Assembly (NCBI RefSeq): GCF_011617465.1
Contig: NZ_CP050153.1
Coordinates: 2,790,001-2,854,000 of the forward strand
Direction of reading: 5' to 3'
Source: Brevibacterium pigmentatum
GTDB taxonomy: Bacteria > Actinomycetota > Actinomycetes > Actinomycetales > Brevibacteriaceae
Length of the DNA: 64,000 bases
Notes under the pieces: model-generated
What the model was told of the DNA's origin: nothing
The model's database searches: none
Seen by the model: only the letters and a program-made list of their open reading frames with translations
Shown here: one piece after another, positions 17,422 through 25,342 of the stretch
Position numbering within the stretch: the stretch's first letter is position 1
How the letters are laid out: every line of letters begins with the position of its first letter
Made by a program: the position numbers and the translations under genes

Positions 17422-18825
17422 ATGACCGAACTCGAATTGGCCTGGACTCTGTCGACTCCAGCCCTCCTGGGAATCGCAGCCGCTGCCATCGCCGTGCTGC
17501 TCCTGCTCATCATCAAGGCACGAGTCCATGCCTTCATCGCTCTCGTCATCGTCTCCGTGATCACGGCCCTGGCCGCGGGAATCATGCCCGCTGACCTCAT
17601 CGACGTCCTCTACGACGGCTTCGGATCCACCCTGGCCAGCGTGGCCCTGCTCGTGGGACTCGGTGCGATGCTCGGACGGATGCTCGAACTCTCCGGCGGC
17701 GCCGAGGTGCTCACCGACGCTCTCATCCGTCTTTTCGGTGAGAAACGAGCACCCTTCGCCCTCGGTGTGACCTCTCTGCTCTTCGGCTTCCCGATCTTCT
17801 TCGATGCCGGGCTCGTCGTCATGCTGCCGATCATCTTCACGATCGCACGCCGCCTCGGCGGATCTCTGCTGCTCTACGCGATGCCTGCGGCAATGGCGTT
17901 CTCCGCTATGCACATCTTCGTACCCCCGCACCCCGGCCCGGTCGCGGCCTCCGGACTGCTCGGCGCGAACGTCGGACTCGTCCTCATCTGCGGAATCATC
18001 ATCGCCATCCCAGCCTGGTATCTCACCGGATACCTGTTCGGACTCATCATCGGAAAGCGCATCGACGTCGCCGTCCCCACGGTGCTCTCGGCCGGAAAGG
18101 ACGACTCGTATGCCGATTTCGCCTCACGTCCGAAACTCGGCCACGTCATCTTCCTCCTCGTCCTGCCGCTCGTGCTCATCTTCTTCAACACCGGACTGAA
18201 CTTCGCTGGTGAGGCCGGGTGGGTCGATATCGAATCGGTGTTCATCAGCTCCCTGCGGCTGCTCGGCGAGACCCCAATCGCCCTGCTCATCACCGTCGTC
18301 ATCGCCATGTGGCTGCTCGGGTGGAAGCAGAAGAAGGACCAGTCGCTCATCGAGACCGTCGTCGACTCAGCCCTCGGCCCGGTGTGCTCGATCATCCTCA
18401 TCACCGGAGCCGGCGGAATGTTCGGCGGAGTGCTGCGCGCCAGCGGCATCGGCGATTCCCTCGCCGATTCACTGTCCGCCCTCGGCCTGCCCGTCATCGT
18501 CGCCGGCTTCGTCATCGCCGCGATCGTGCGCATTGCACAGGGTTCGGCCACCGTGGCGCTGACGACAGCGGCGGCGCTCGTCCAGCCCATCGTCGTCGGC
18601 AACCCGGATTTCTCGAGCCTGCAGGTCGTGGCGATCGTGCTGTCGCTGGCCGCCGGTTCGGTCTTCGCCAGCCACGTCAACGACTCCGGCTTCTGGCTCG
18701 TCTCCCGCTTCTTCGGCATGGACACGAAGACGACGCTGAAGACCTGGACAGTCGCCGAGACGCTGCTGGGCACCGTCGGGTTCCTGCTCAGCCTCGCCCT
18801 CTACGGAGTCGTCAGCCTGTTCTGA
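17422..18825 (+). CDS. gntP: Gluconate:H+ symporter, GntP family
   Basis: This is a 467-aa inner-membrane transporter with about 12-14 hydrophobic segments, matching the GntP/GntT family in length. Diagnostic stretches include GLVVMLPIIFTIARRLGG and FVPPHPGP in the middle, and the late SGSATVALTTAA- and SHVNDSGFW-like motifs. It imports gluconate (or a related sugar acid) for GntK. The start ATG follows GGAAGAGGAAC. It ends 72 bp from the convergent gntR. Confidence 0.93.
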   Translation: MTELELAWTLSTPALLGIAAAAIAVLLLLIIKARVHAFIALVIVSVITALAAGIMPADLIDVLYDGFGSTLASVALLVGLGAMLGRMLELSGGAEVLTDALIRLFGEKRAPFALGVTSLLFGFPIFFDAGLVVMLPIIFTIARRLGGSLLLYAMPAAMAFSAMHIFVPPHPGPVAASGLLGANVGLVLICGIIIAIPAWYLTGYLFGLIIGKRIDVAVPTVLSAGKDDSYADFASRPKLGHVIFLLVLPLVLIFFNTGLNFAGEAGWVDIESVFISSLRLLGETPIALLITVVIAMWLLGWKQKKDQSLIETVVDSALGPVCSIILITGAGGMFGGVLRASGIGDSLADSLSALGLPVIVAGFVIAAIVRIAQGSATVALTTAAALVQPIVVGNPDFSSLQVVAIVLSLAAGSVFASHVNDSGFWLVSRFFGMDTKTTLKTWTVAETLLGTVGFLLSLALYGVVSLF

Positions 18826-18839
18826 GGCAGTTTTTCGGC

Positions 18840-18890
18840 CGCCCGAGTGCCGGGCAGCAAGGCGACAGGGTTTCCTGCCACTCGAGTGCT
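18840..18890. terminator. Imperfect hairpin between gntP and gntR
   Basis: CGAGTG...GGCAG pairs with CTGCC-ACTCG with bulges, in the 72-bp gap between the convergent stops. The stem is weaker than at other convergent junctions in this window. Confidence 0.35.
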
Positions 18891-18897
18891 TCGGTCC

Positions 18898-19677
18898 TCA
18901 GCTCCCCTGATGCCGGGGTTCGTCGGCCCAGACGGTGCCCATCTCCGCATCGGCCTTGGCGACGATCTTCGCCATCGCCTCTCGGGCGCGCTCGGCGTCC
19001 TGTCCGCCGATGGCATCGGCGACGTCGAAATGCCATTGCAGGGCATCCGGGTGCGGGAACTTCGGCATCAGTCCCGCCCCCGTGCGGCCGGAGAGGATCT
19101 CACCGATGACGGTGTCGAAGGCGGCGAAGAGCTCGTTGCCTCCGGCACCGAGCACTGCTCGGTGGAACGCCACATCGGCTTCGAGGAACGCTTCGACATC
19201 GCCCTGCCTGCCCGATGCCCGCATGCGGGCGGCCAGGCCCATGATCTCCTCGGCGGCTTCCGCCGGAGCATGTTGGGCGGCGAGCCCCGCAGCCTCGGGC
19301 TCGATGGCCACTCGCAGCTCGGTGAGCGACCGCAGCTGCCTCGCCGGAGCTTCAGTCATCCTCCAACGGATGACGAGCGGGTCGAGCAGCATCCATTCGC
19401 TCATGGCGAGCACGACGAGACCGACGCGACGGATCGGCTGCAGCATGCCGAGGGATTCGAGGACTCGGACGACCTCGCGCACCACCGACAGCGACACGTC
19501 ATAGCGGGCCCGCAGATCCTCGGCCTTGATGATCGTCCCGGCGGCGAGCCGTCCGGCGACGATGTCCTGTCCGACCTGATCACGCAGCGTTTCGTGGAGG
19601 CTCCCGCGGTTCTCCGGGCCCGATTTCGGACTGGCGGCCGCCTCGGCGGGGGTGTGATTCTCCTCCCCCATGATCAC
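18898..19677 (-). CDS. GntR-family transcriptional regulator with FCD domain
   Basis: This 259-aa regulator has an N-terminal winged helix-turn-helix (about residues 28-95, LRDQVGQDIVAGRLAAGTII...YDVSLSVVREVVRVLESLGML) and a C-terminal all-helical FCD ligand domain (about 110-245) with the expected Asp/His metal ligands. Its place beside gntP suggests it senses gluconate or a phosphorylated product and controls gntKP and gnd. The GTG at 19677 overlaps the ispE stop by four bases; an ATG at 19671 is an alternative start. It would thus be cotranscribed with rsmA-ispE, an odd partner for a sugar regulator. Confidence 0.87.
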   Translation of the reverse strand: MIMGEENHTPAEAAASPKSGPENRGSLHETLRDQVGQDIVAGRLAAGTIIKAEDLRARYDVSLSVVREVVRVLESLGMLQPIRRVGLVVLAMSEWMLLDPLVIRWRMTEAPARQLRSLTELRVAIEPEAAGLAAQHAPAEAAEEIMGLAARMRASGRQGDVEAFLEADVAFHRAVLGAGGNELFAAFDTVIGEILSGRTGAGLMPKFPHPDALQWHFDVADAIGGQDAERAREAMAKIVAKADAEMGTVWADEPRHQGS

Positions 19678-20621
19678 CCGCCGTCCACGATATGTGCTCC
19701 GGGCGCGGGGCCGGTGGTGCGCAGCGCTTCGTTGACGCCTCGTGTGGCCTGCAGGAGCACGGCCAGGTCGAGGGCGTGGTGGGCGTCGCGGGCAAGGAAG
19801 CCAAGCGTCGGCCCCGACCCGCTGAGCAGGGGCAGGACGGCGCCGGCGTCACGGCCGGCCTCCATCACCTCGGCGATTTCGGGCATGAACGACACGGCCG
19901 CCTCGGTGAGGTCGTTCGCCGCGGATTCCGCGAGCGCGTCCGGTTCGCCGGCGGCAAGCGCCTTGAGCACCTGATCGGGCACTGCCGCGGGGGCCGGGTC
20001 GGGGTTGAGTTCGTCGAAGCGGGCGTAGACGTCCGGAGTGGGCAGGGGCGACGCCGAGGTGGCCATCACCCAGTGGAAGGTTCCGCGGGTGAGCACGGGG
20101 CTCAGCTGTTCCCCGCGGCCCTGGCCGATGGCCGTGCCCCCGCGCAGGAGGAACGCGACGTCGGCTCCGACGGCGACCGCGCATTCGCGGACGGTCGCCT
20201 CGTCGACGCCGCCGACGAGGTGGGCGGCTCCGACGAGTGCGGCTGCCGCGTCGGCCGATCCCCCGCCCATTCCGCCGGCCACGGGCACCTGCTTGTCGAT
20301 GACGATGTCGAGGTCGCGCAGCACATCGACGTCACGGTCGCCTTCGAGCGCGGTGATGAGGAGGTCGACGGCGCGCCTGGCGAAGTTCGATTGGTCGCGC
20401 GGGACCGCGGCATCCGCGTAGCGGCCCTGGACGATGATCGACCGCGTTCCACCTGGAATGAGGGTCAGGGTCTCGCCGAGGTTGAGCGCCTGGAACACCG
20501 TCGCGAGCTCGTGATATCCGTCGTTCGCCGCACCCACACCGAGGTGGATGTTGATCTTGCCCGGCGCCTGTACTCTCACCGGGGCCGGGATCGTCGTGCG
20601 CGGGTGCAGCGGGGTGGTCAT
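19674..20621 (-). CDS. ispE: 4-diphosphocytidyl-2-C-methyl-D-erythritol kinase
   Basis: This GHMP kinase phosphorylates the 2-hydroxyl of CDP-methylerythritol in the MEP isoprenoid pathway. The protein is 315 aa. APGKINIHLGVG (19-30) is the substrate-binding N-terminal motif, and the ATP-binding glycine loop PVAGGMGGGSADAAAAL spans 113-129. The third GHMP motif, LSGSGPTLGFLA, lies near the C-terminus. It overlaps rsmA by four bases, the usual actinobacterial order. Confidence 0.95.
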   Translation of the reverse strand: MTTPLHPRTTIPAPVRVQAPGKINIHLGVGAANDGYHELATVFQALNLGETLTLIPGGTRSIIVQGRYADAAVPRDQSNFARRAVDLLITALEGDRDVDVLRDLDIVIDKQVPVAGGMGGGSADAAAALVGAAHLVGGVDEATVRECAVAVGADVAFLLRGGTAIGQGRGEQLSPVLTRGTFHWVMATSASPLPTPDVYARFDELNPDPAPAAVPDQVLKALAAGEPDALAESAANDLTEAAVSFMPEIAEVMEAGRDAGAVLPLLSGSGPTLGFLARDAHHALDLAVLLQATRGVNEALRTTGPAPGAHIVDGG

Positions 20622-21544
20622 GGTGAGGGGTCCTCGCTCGGCGCGGCCGGTGCTGCGGCATCACCGTCGACGGCGGCGAGGCGTTCGAAGTCGGCGACGG
20701 TGAGTGCCTCACCGCGGGTCTTCGGGTCGATTCCGGCCGCCGTCAGGAGGTCTTCGGACTGCTGCGGGCTGCCGGCCCAGCCGGATAGGGCGGCGCGCAG
20801 TGTCTTTCGACGCTGGGCGAAGGCGGCGTCGATGAGGGTGAAGAGGCGGCTGCGGACAGTCGGGTCGCGGTCGGTGCGAGTGACGTCGATGCGGACGAGT
20901 CCGGAGTCGATGTTCGGGGCCGGCCAGAACACATTCTTGCCGATCTTGCCTGCCAGTTTCACGTCCCCGTACCACTGGGCTTTGACGCTGGGGACTCCGT
21001 AGGTGCGGGAGCCGGGAGCGGCGGCGAGGCGTTCGGCGACTTCGAGCTGGACCATGACGAGGACGGTCTTCAGGCTCGGGAAGGTCTCGAGGAAATGCAG
21101 CAGCACGGGCACGGCCACGTTGTAGGGCAGGTTCGCCACAAGAGCATCGGGCTGGTTCCCGCCGGCTTCGGGTGCGACAACCGCGGCTTCGGTGGTGTGC
21201 TCCAGGGCCGGAAGCGTCGTGACCCGCAGCGCATCGGCATTGACCAGCTGGAACGGCGCGTCGCTGCCGGCGAACGTCGCGACCGTGCTCGGCAGCTTCT
21301 GGGCGAGCACCTCGTCGATCTCGACCGCGGTGACGGTATGACCGGCCTCGAGCAGACCGAGAGTGAGCGAACCGAGGCCCGGGCCGATCTCGACGACGTT
21401 CGAGTTCTCCTCGAGGCCTGCAGCGGTGACGATCGAGCGCACGGTATTGGGGTCGATGACGAAGTTCTGGCCCTTCTGCTTCGTCGGGCGCAGACCGATG
21501 TCAGCGGCTAATTCGCGGATATCGCGGGCGGTCAATAACGTCAC
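20618..21544 (-). CDS. rsmA: 16S rRNA (adenine(1518)-N(6)/adenine(1519)-N(6))-dimethyltransferase
   Basis: The enzyme (KsgA) dimethylates two adjacent adenines near the 3' end of 16S rRNA during small-subunit assembly. The chosen GTG at 21544 gives 308 aa; an in-frame GTG at 21583 would add 13 residues with no family match. The SAM motif EIGPGLGSLT (52-61) and the catalytic motif NLPYN (138-142) are present, as is the N-terminal GQNF motif (25-28). The ribosome site is weak. The downstream ATGA overlap with ispE indicates coupling. Confidence 0.93.
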   Translation of the reverse strand: MTLLTARDIRELAADIGLRPTKQKGQNFVIDPNTVRSIVTAAGLEENSNVVEIGPGLGSLTLGLLEAGHTVTAVEIDEVLAQKLPSTVATFAGSDAPFQLVNADALRVTTLPALEHTTEAAVVAPEAGGNQPDALVANLPYNVAVPVLLHFLETFPSLKTVLVMVQLEVAERLAAAPGSRTYGVPSVKAQWYGDVKLAGKIGKNVFWPAPNIDSGLVRIDVTRTDRDPTVRSRLFTLIDAAFAQRRKTLRAALSGWAGSPQQSEDLLTAAGIDPKTRGEALTVADFERLAAVDGDAAAPAAPSEDPSP

Positions 21545-21583
21545 AGCCAACAACTTACCGCACCGCTCGGCTCGCACAATCAC

Positions 21584-21727
21584 CGCAGCCGCGCGGCGGT
21601 TCGGCCGGGCCGCTGCGGTGAGGGCAGAGGGCGCGAACCCCGGCGAAGCGCGGACGGCGTGGGCACGGCTGCGGTGGGCCGCCTCGGCGAGGGGATCGCT
21701 CCACTGCGCAGACGATAGGGTGAAGCC
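21584..21727. promoter_or_regulatory. rsmA / methyltransferase divergent spacer with TAGGGT -10
   Basis: TAGGGT at 21716-21721 lies six bases before the ATG at 21728, which implies a leaderless transcript for the plus-strand gene. A GGGCCGCCTCGGCGAGGGG motif copy lies at about 21675-21694. Confidence 0.5.
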
Positions 21728-22945
21728 ATGGATCCGCAGACACTGACTGAACTGCTCGACGTCGCCGTTCTCGACCGACTCGACCGCATCGACGACCTCG
21801 AAGGCGATGAGCTCGCACGGTCAACCGCACTGCGCAAAGAGGGCTTCTCCGCCGAGGTGACTGCAGCCCTGCTCACTCAGGCCCGGCTGCGGCAGGAGGC
21901 GGCAGCGAAGCTCGGACCCTTCGCGGAGGACATGCTCTTCACTCGCGACGGACTGGCCCAGGCCACGCGGCTGCCGGTCGCCGCTCATCATGCGCGTCGC
22001 CTCATCGGCGACGTGGCCGAGGGTGAGTCCTTCCGCATCGCCGATCTCGGATGCGGGATCGGCGCGGACTCGGTCGCCTTCGCCGGAATGGGCGCGCAGG
22101 TCTCGGCTGTCGACGCCGACGAAGTCACTGCCGCCATCGCCGCCTTCAACCTCCGTCATCTGCCCGATGCCGCGGTCGAACACGCTCGCGCCGAGGATGT
22201 CGACCTGGATGGATTCGATGCCCTCTGGTTCGATCCGGCCCGGCGGACCATCGGCAAGGCCGACAAACGCGGATCGACGTCCCGCATCACCGACCCCGAA
22301 GCCTTCTCCCCCTCTCTGTCGTGGGTGATCGAGAAGGCCAGCGCGGCGAAGGCGGCCGGAGTGAAGCTCGGCCCGGCACTCGACCACGACCTCGTCCCCG
22401 AGGACGCCGAAGCCCAGTGGGTCTCCCACAACGGCGAGGTCGTCGAGGTCTGCCTCTACTTCGGTGCCGCCAGGCAGCGCCCCGGCCGCGGCGCCCTCGT
22501 CATGGGCGAACGCACCCTCCTCGTCCACGAGGACAACTTGCCCGACGAGGACGAGGCGGACATCGGGGAGCTCGGGAAGTATCTGCTCGAGCCCGATGGT
22601 GCGATCGTGCGCGCCGGACTCGTTGCCGCTTTGTGCGCACCGCTGCAGGCGCGCCGGCTGCACCCGAAGATCGCCTATCTCACCACCGACGTCGAACCGA
22701 GCGGCCCGGCATCGGCAGGAGTCACCGCCTATGAGGTGATCGACGTTCTGCCCGCGAAGGTTCCGAGCCTGCGCAAGGAGCTCGTCTCCCGCGGAATCGG
22801 TTCGGTCGTGATCAAGAAACGCGGTGCCGACATCGTTCCCGACCAGGTCCGCCGCCAACTCAAACTGCCCAAGGGCGACAAAGCCACGCTCGTGTTCACT
22901 CGCCTCGGCGAGAAGCACGTCGTCCTGCTCACCCAACCGGTGTGA
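21728..22945 (+). CDS. Class I SAM-dependent methyltransferase with THUMP-like domain
   Basis: This 405-aa cytosolic protein has an N-terminal helical region, then a Rossmann methyltransferase domain with SAM motif DLGCGIGADS (106-115) and the acidic loop AVDADE. The catalytic-region motif is WFDPARR (167-173), similar to the (D/N)PPY motif of RNA/DNA N-methyltransferases. The C-terminal ~90 residues (VTAYEVIDVLPAK...KLPKGDKATLVFTRL) resemble the THUMP-like domain found with this family. An RNA substrate is likely but unproven. It has no operon partner upstream, and the next gene carries its own ribosome site. Confidence 0.82.
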   Translation: MDPQTLTELLDVAVLDRLDRIDDLEGDELARSTALRKEGFSAEVTAALLTQARLRQEAAAKLGPFAEDMLFTRDGLAQATRLPVAAHHARRLIGDVAEGESFRIADLGCGIGADSVAFAGMGAQVSAVDADEVTAAIAAFNLRHLPDAAVEHARAEDVDLDGFDALWFDPARRTIGKADKRGSTSRITDPEAFSPSLSWVIEKASAAKAAGVKLGPALDHDLVPEDAEAQWVSHNGEVVEVCLYFGAARQRPGRGALVMGERTLLVHEDNLPDEDEADIGELGKYLLEPDGAIVRAGLVAALCAPLQARRLHPKIAYLTTDVEPSGPASAGVTAYEVIDVLPAKVPSLRKELVSRGIGSVVIKKRGADIVPDQVRRQLKLPKGDKATLVFTRLGEKHVVLLTQPV

Positions 22946-23040
22946 GCCTGTTGCAACCTGTGTGACCCTGTCCCGACCGATGCGACCCCGTCCCTGGATC
23001 CCGTCCAGACGGTGTGACCCTATACAAGAAGGAGATCGAA

Positions 23041-23874
23041 TTGACCCGCTCCGACGTTCTCATCAGCGCCGATGAACTGCTTACCCGCATGGCCGATTCT
23101 CCGGCGCCGAGGCTGCTCGACGTCCGCTGGACCCTGCCGAAGCCCGATGGCAGCGAGGACTTCGCCGCAGGGCACATCCCTGGGGCCCTCTACGTCGACC
23201 TCGACACCGAGCTCGCCGACCACGGCAGCACCGACCCGACGGCCGGCCGGCACCCGCTGCCGAGCCCCGAAGCCTTCCAAGAGACTGTGCGCTCCTGGGG
23301 CATCGATGCCGACACCGAGGTCGTGGTCTACGACGACAATTCCGCCCTCGGCGCGGCCCGTGCCTGGTGGCTGCTGCGCTGGGCCGGGTTGAGCGCCCGC
23401 GTCCTCGACGGCGGACTCGCCGCGTTCCGTGACGCCGGCGGGACGCTCGAGACAGGACCCACCCCCGAAGTCACACCCAGTTCATTGGAGATCAGCCCAG
23501 GGAAGCTGCCCGTCATCGACGCCGAGTCGGCGGCCGACTTCGACGGAGTCCTGCTCGATGCCCGCGCCGGTGAGCGCTTCCGCGGAGAGACCGAGCCGCT
23601 CGATCCGCAGGCCGGGCATATCCCCGGGGCGAAGAATGCCCCGGCCACGGACAACGTCCCCGCGGGGACGTTCCTGCCCGAGGCTCTTCTGCAGGAACGC
23701 TTCGAGGAGCTGGGCGCCCTCGACGGGCCGGTAGGCGTGTACTGCGGTTCGGGCGTCACCGCCTGTCACAATGCTCTGGCGCTGGCGACCCTAGGCATCG
23801 AGCCCAGTCTCTACCCCGCGAGCTGGTCCGGATGGTCATCGGATCCCAGCCGACCTGTCGAGACCGGAGCCTAA
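23041..23874 (+). CDS. Thiosulfate/3-mercaptopyruvate sulfurtransferase
   Basis: This two-domain rhodanese has 277 aa. The N-terminal domain (about 1-140; GHIPGALYVDLDTELAD) lacks a catalytic Cys. The C-terminal domain carries the active site VYCGSGVTA with Cys235. The CGSGVT loop matches the 3-mercaptopyruvate sulfurtransferase type. It transfers sulfur to cyanide or thiols. The start is best placed at TTG 23041, because AAGGAG sits six bases upstream; a GTG at 23014 would put that ribosome site inside the gene. It follows the methyltransferase gene by 95 bp of degenerate TGTGACCCTG-like repeats. Confidence 0.88.
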   Translation: MTRSDVLISADELLTRMADSPAPRLLDVRWTLPKPDGSEDFAAGHIPGALYVDLDTELADHGSTDPTAGRHPLPSPEAFQETVRSWGIDADTEVVVYDDNSALGAARAWWLLRWAGLSARVLDGGLAAFRDAGGTLETGPTPEVTPSSLEISPGKLPVIDAESAADFDGVLLDARAGERFRGETEPLDPQAGHIPGAKNAPATDNVPAGTFLPEALLQERFEELGALDGPVGVYCGSGVTACHNALALATLGIEPSLYPASWSGWSSDPSRPVETGA

Positions 23875-23948
23875 CGCTCAGTCACCACCACGCGTGCGCA
23901 CCACCACACGCGCCGTCAACACCGCACGCGCGATCTCACGCCGTCGGC

Positions 23949-24008
23949 ATTCTTGGGTCGATCCACGGTGGTTTGGGCGGGAAAAACGCCGCGGATTGAC
24001 CCAAGAAT
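23949..24008. repeat. REP-like palindromic repeat, copy 2
   Basis: The left arm ATTCTTGGGTCGATCCACGG and the right arm ending GATTGACCCAAGAAT pair with a few mismatches. Same length, spacing and core as copy 1 at 13649-13708. Confidence 0.72.
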
Positions 24009-24177
24009 TGCGTCTTGCGAATGTCACGAAACGTTATTCAAGGCTGAGACTGAGCGCTGAATCACAGTCACAATCAGGCGGAACCACAGCCCACCACCAG
24101 CCATTCTTGTCCACACCGACCCTGTGACCTGCAATTATACCCTCGAACCTGCCTGCGAATCCGTTTGTAACAAAAAC

Positions 24178-24206
24178 GTGACAGAAGATCACGAATTCGT
24201 TACAGT
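24178..24206 (+). promoter_or_regulatory. Promoter of the NlpC/P60 gene
   Basis: GTGACA (24178-24183) and TACAGT (24201-24206) are separated by 17 bp, about 42 bp upstream of the start codon. This is the clearest -35/-10 pair in the window. Confidence 0.6.
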
Positions 24207-24247
24207 GGAGGACATCGTCATACTCAGACAGGCAACGAGAGGAAATC

Positions 24248-25147
24248 GTGGCATCTAAGCAGCACGGCCGCCGCGCCGCGAACGCCAAGGCCAAAACACC
24301 ACTGACCGAGCTGAGCGAACTGCTCGCAACGAACTCCGGCGCATTCGGCCGCCGTGCCGCAGTCGTCGCCGCCAGCGGCGGACTGCTCACCGCAGCGATC
24401 ATGCCCGCCGCTGGGCAGGGAACCGACGACGAGGCGAAAGTCGCAGCCGAGTCCGAGAAGCAGGCTCCCGTCGAGTTCAAGAACCAGACGCCGAACATCG
24501 ATGCCGGCGGTTCTTCGAAGAAGGGTGATCAGGATTCCTCGGTCACCGTCGACACGGACGTGGTCACGGCCGAGGCCGCCCCTAAGCCGAAGCCCAAGCC
24601 GAAACCGAAGCCTGAGCCGAAGGAAGAGCCGGAGGAGACCGTCGCAGAGCCGGCGCCTGCCGAGGAGCCGAAGGAAGAGCCGAGCGAGAACTCCGACGAC
24701 GATTCCGCCGGCACCGGCGATGAGGGCTCCGATTCGGGCGACGACAAGAGCAAGGACGACGGCGCGGACTCGGGCTCCGGAGACGTCAAGGTCCCGGACG
24801 GATCGAAGGCCGAGCAGGTCATCGCCATCGCGAAGCAGTACGTCGGAACGCCTTATGTGCTGGGTGGGACTTCGCCCAGCGGCTGGGACTGCTCCGGCTA
24901 CACCTCATTCGTCTACGGCAAGGTGGGCGTGGACCTGCCGCGCACGTCGTCGGCACAGAAGGGCGCCGGACAGATCGTCTCGGCTTCCGAAGCGAAGGCC
25001 GGGGATATCATCTGGTCACCGGGCCACGTCGGCATCTACGCAGGCGACGGCATGATGTACGACGCTGGGAACACTTCGGTGGACACCAGCTACCGCAGCG
25101 TCGATTGGATGACCCAGCAGGGCGCCCAGTACATCCGCGTGCTCTGA
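24248..25147 (+). CDS. Secreted NlpC/P60 peptidoglycan endopeptidase
   Basis: This is a 299-aa exported cell-wall hydrolase. A basic N-terminus (Arg-Arg at 36-37) and a hydrophobic segment (about 38-56) form a signal peptide, possibly Tat-like. A long charged linker follows (about 60-190), with a PKPKPKPKPKPEPK stretch and Glu/Ser/Asp-rich repeats that could span the wall. The C-terminal NlpC/P60 domain has catalytic Cys215 in WDCSGYTS and His260 in GHVGIY. The family cuts D-Glu-DAP or related bonds in stem peptides. The GTG at 24248 follows GAGAGGAA. A separate promoter and terminator make it monocistronic. Confidence 0.9.
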   Translation: MASKQHGRRAANAKAKTPLTELSELLATNSGAFGRRAAVVAASGGLLTAAIMPAAGQGTDDEAKVAAESEKQAPVEFKNQTPNIDAGGSSKKGDQDSSVTVDTDVVTAEAAPKPKPKPKPKPEPKEEPEETVAEPAPAEEPKEEPSENSDDDSAGTGDEGSDSGDDKSKDDGADSGSGDVKVPDGSKAEQVIAIAKQYVGTPYVLGGTSPSGWDCSGYTSFVYGKVGVDLPRTSSAQKGAGQIVSASEAKAGDIIWSPGHVGIYAGDGMMYDAGNTSVDTSYRSVDWMTQQGAQYIRVL

Positions 25148-25177
25148 TCTCCACCCAGAACTGAATACATAAGGAAT

Positions 25178-25210
25178 CCCCTCGCCGGCACTGCGCCGAC
25201 GAGGGGTTTT
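25178..25210 (+). terminator. Rho-independent terminator after NlpC/P60 gene
   Basis: CCCCTCG pairs with CGAGGGG, with an inner GGC/GCC pairing, and is followed directly by TTTT. It lies 31 bp after the stop codon. Confidence 0.8.
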
Positions 25211-25342
25211 CTCATCTCCGAATCCCTGGATACTGCTGAGCCTCTCACCGAGGAGCCAGAGAAGCGAGTTCCGGACGATGTGTGCGGGATTCCCAGTTGT
25301 TTTCCGGCATGCATCGTCCGGAAGTCGCAGAGCCGGCCGTGA

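Larger units (their letters stand above)
23875..24247. other. Intergenic region with REP copy and NlpC promoter
   Basis: This 373-bp gap carries the second REP-like palindrome (23949-24008) and, near its right end, a well-formed promoter. The A/T content rises from about 24125. There is no room for a full c-di-AMP (ydaO) riboswitch of the kind that often precedes actinobacterial wall hydrolase genes, and I see none. Confidence 0.55.

Noticed and set aside
24009..24247. c-di-AMP (ydaO) riboswitch before the NlpC/P60 gene
   Set aside because: The expected conserved helices are not visible, and only about 40 bp separate the promoter from the start codon.
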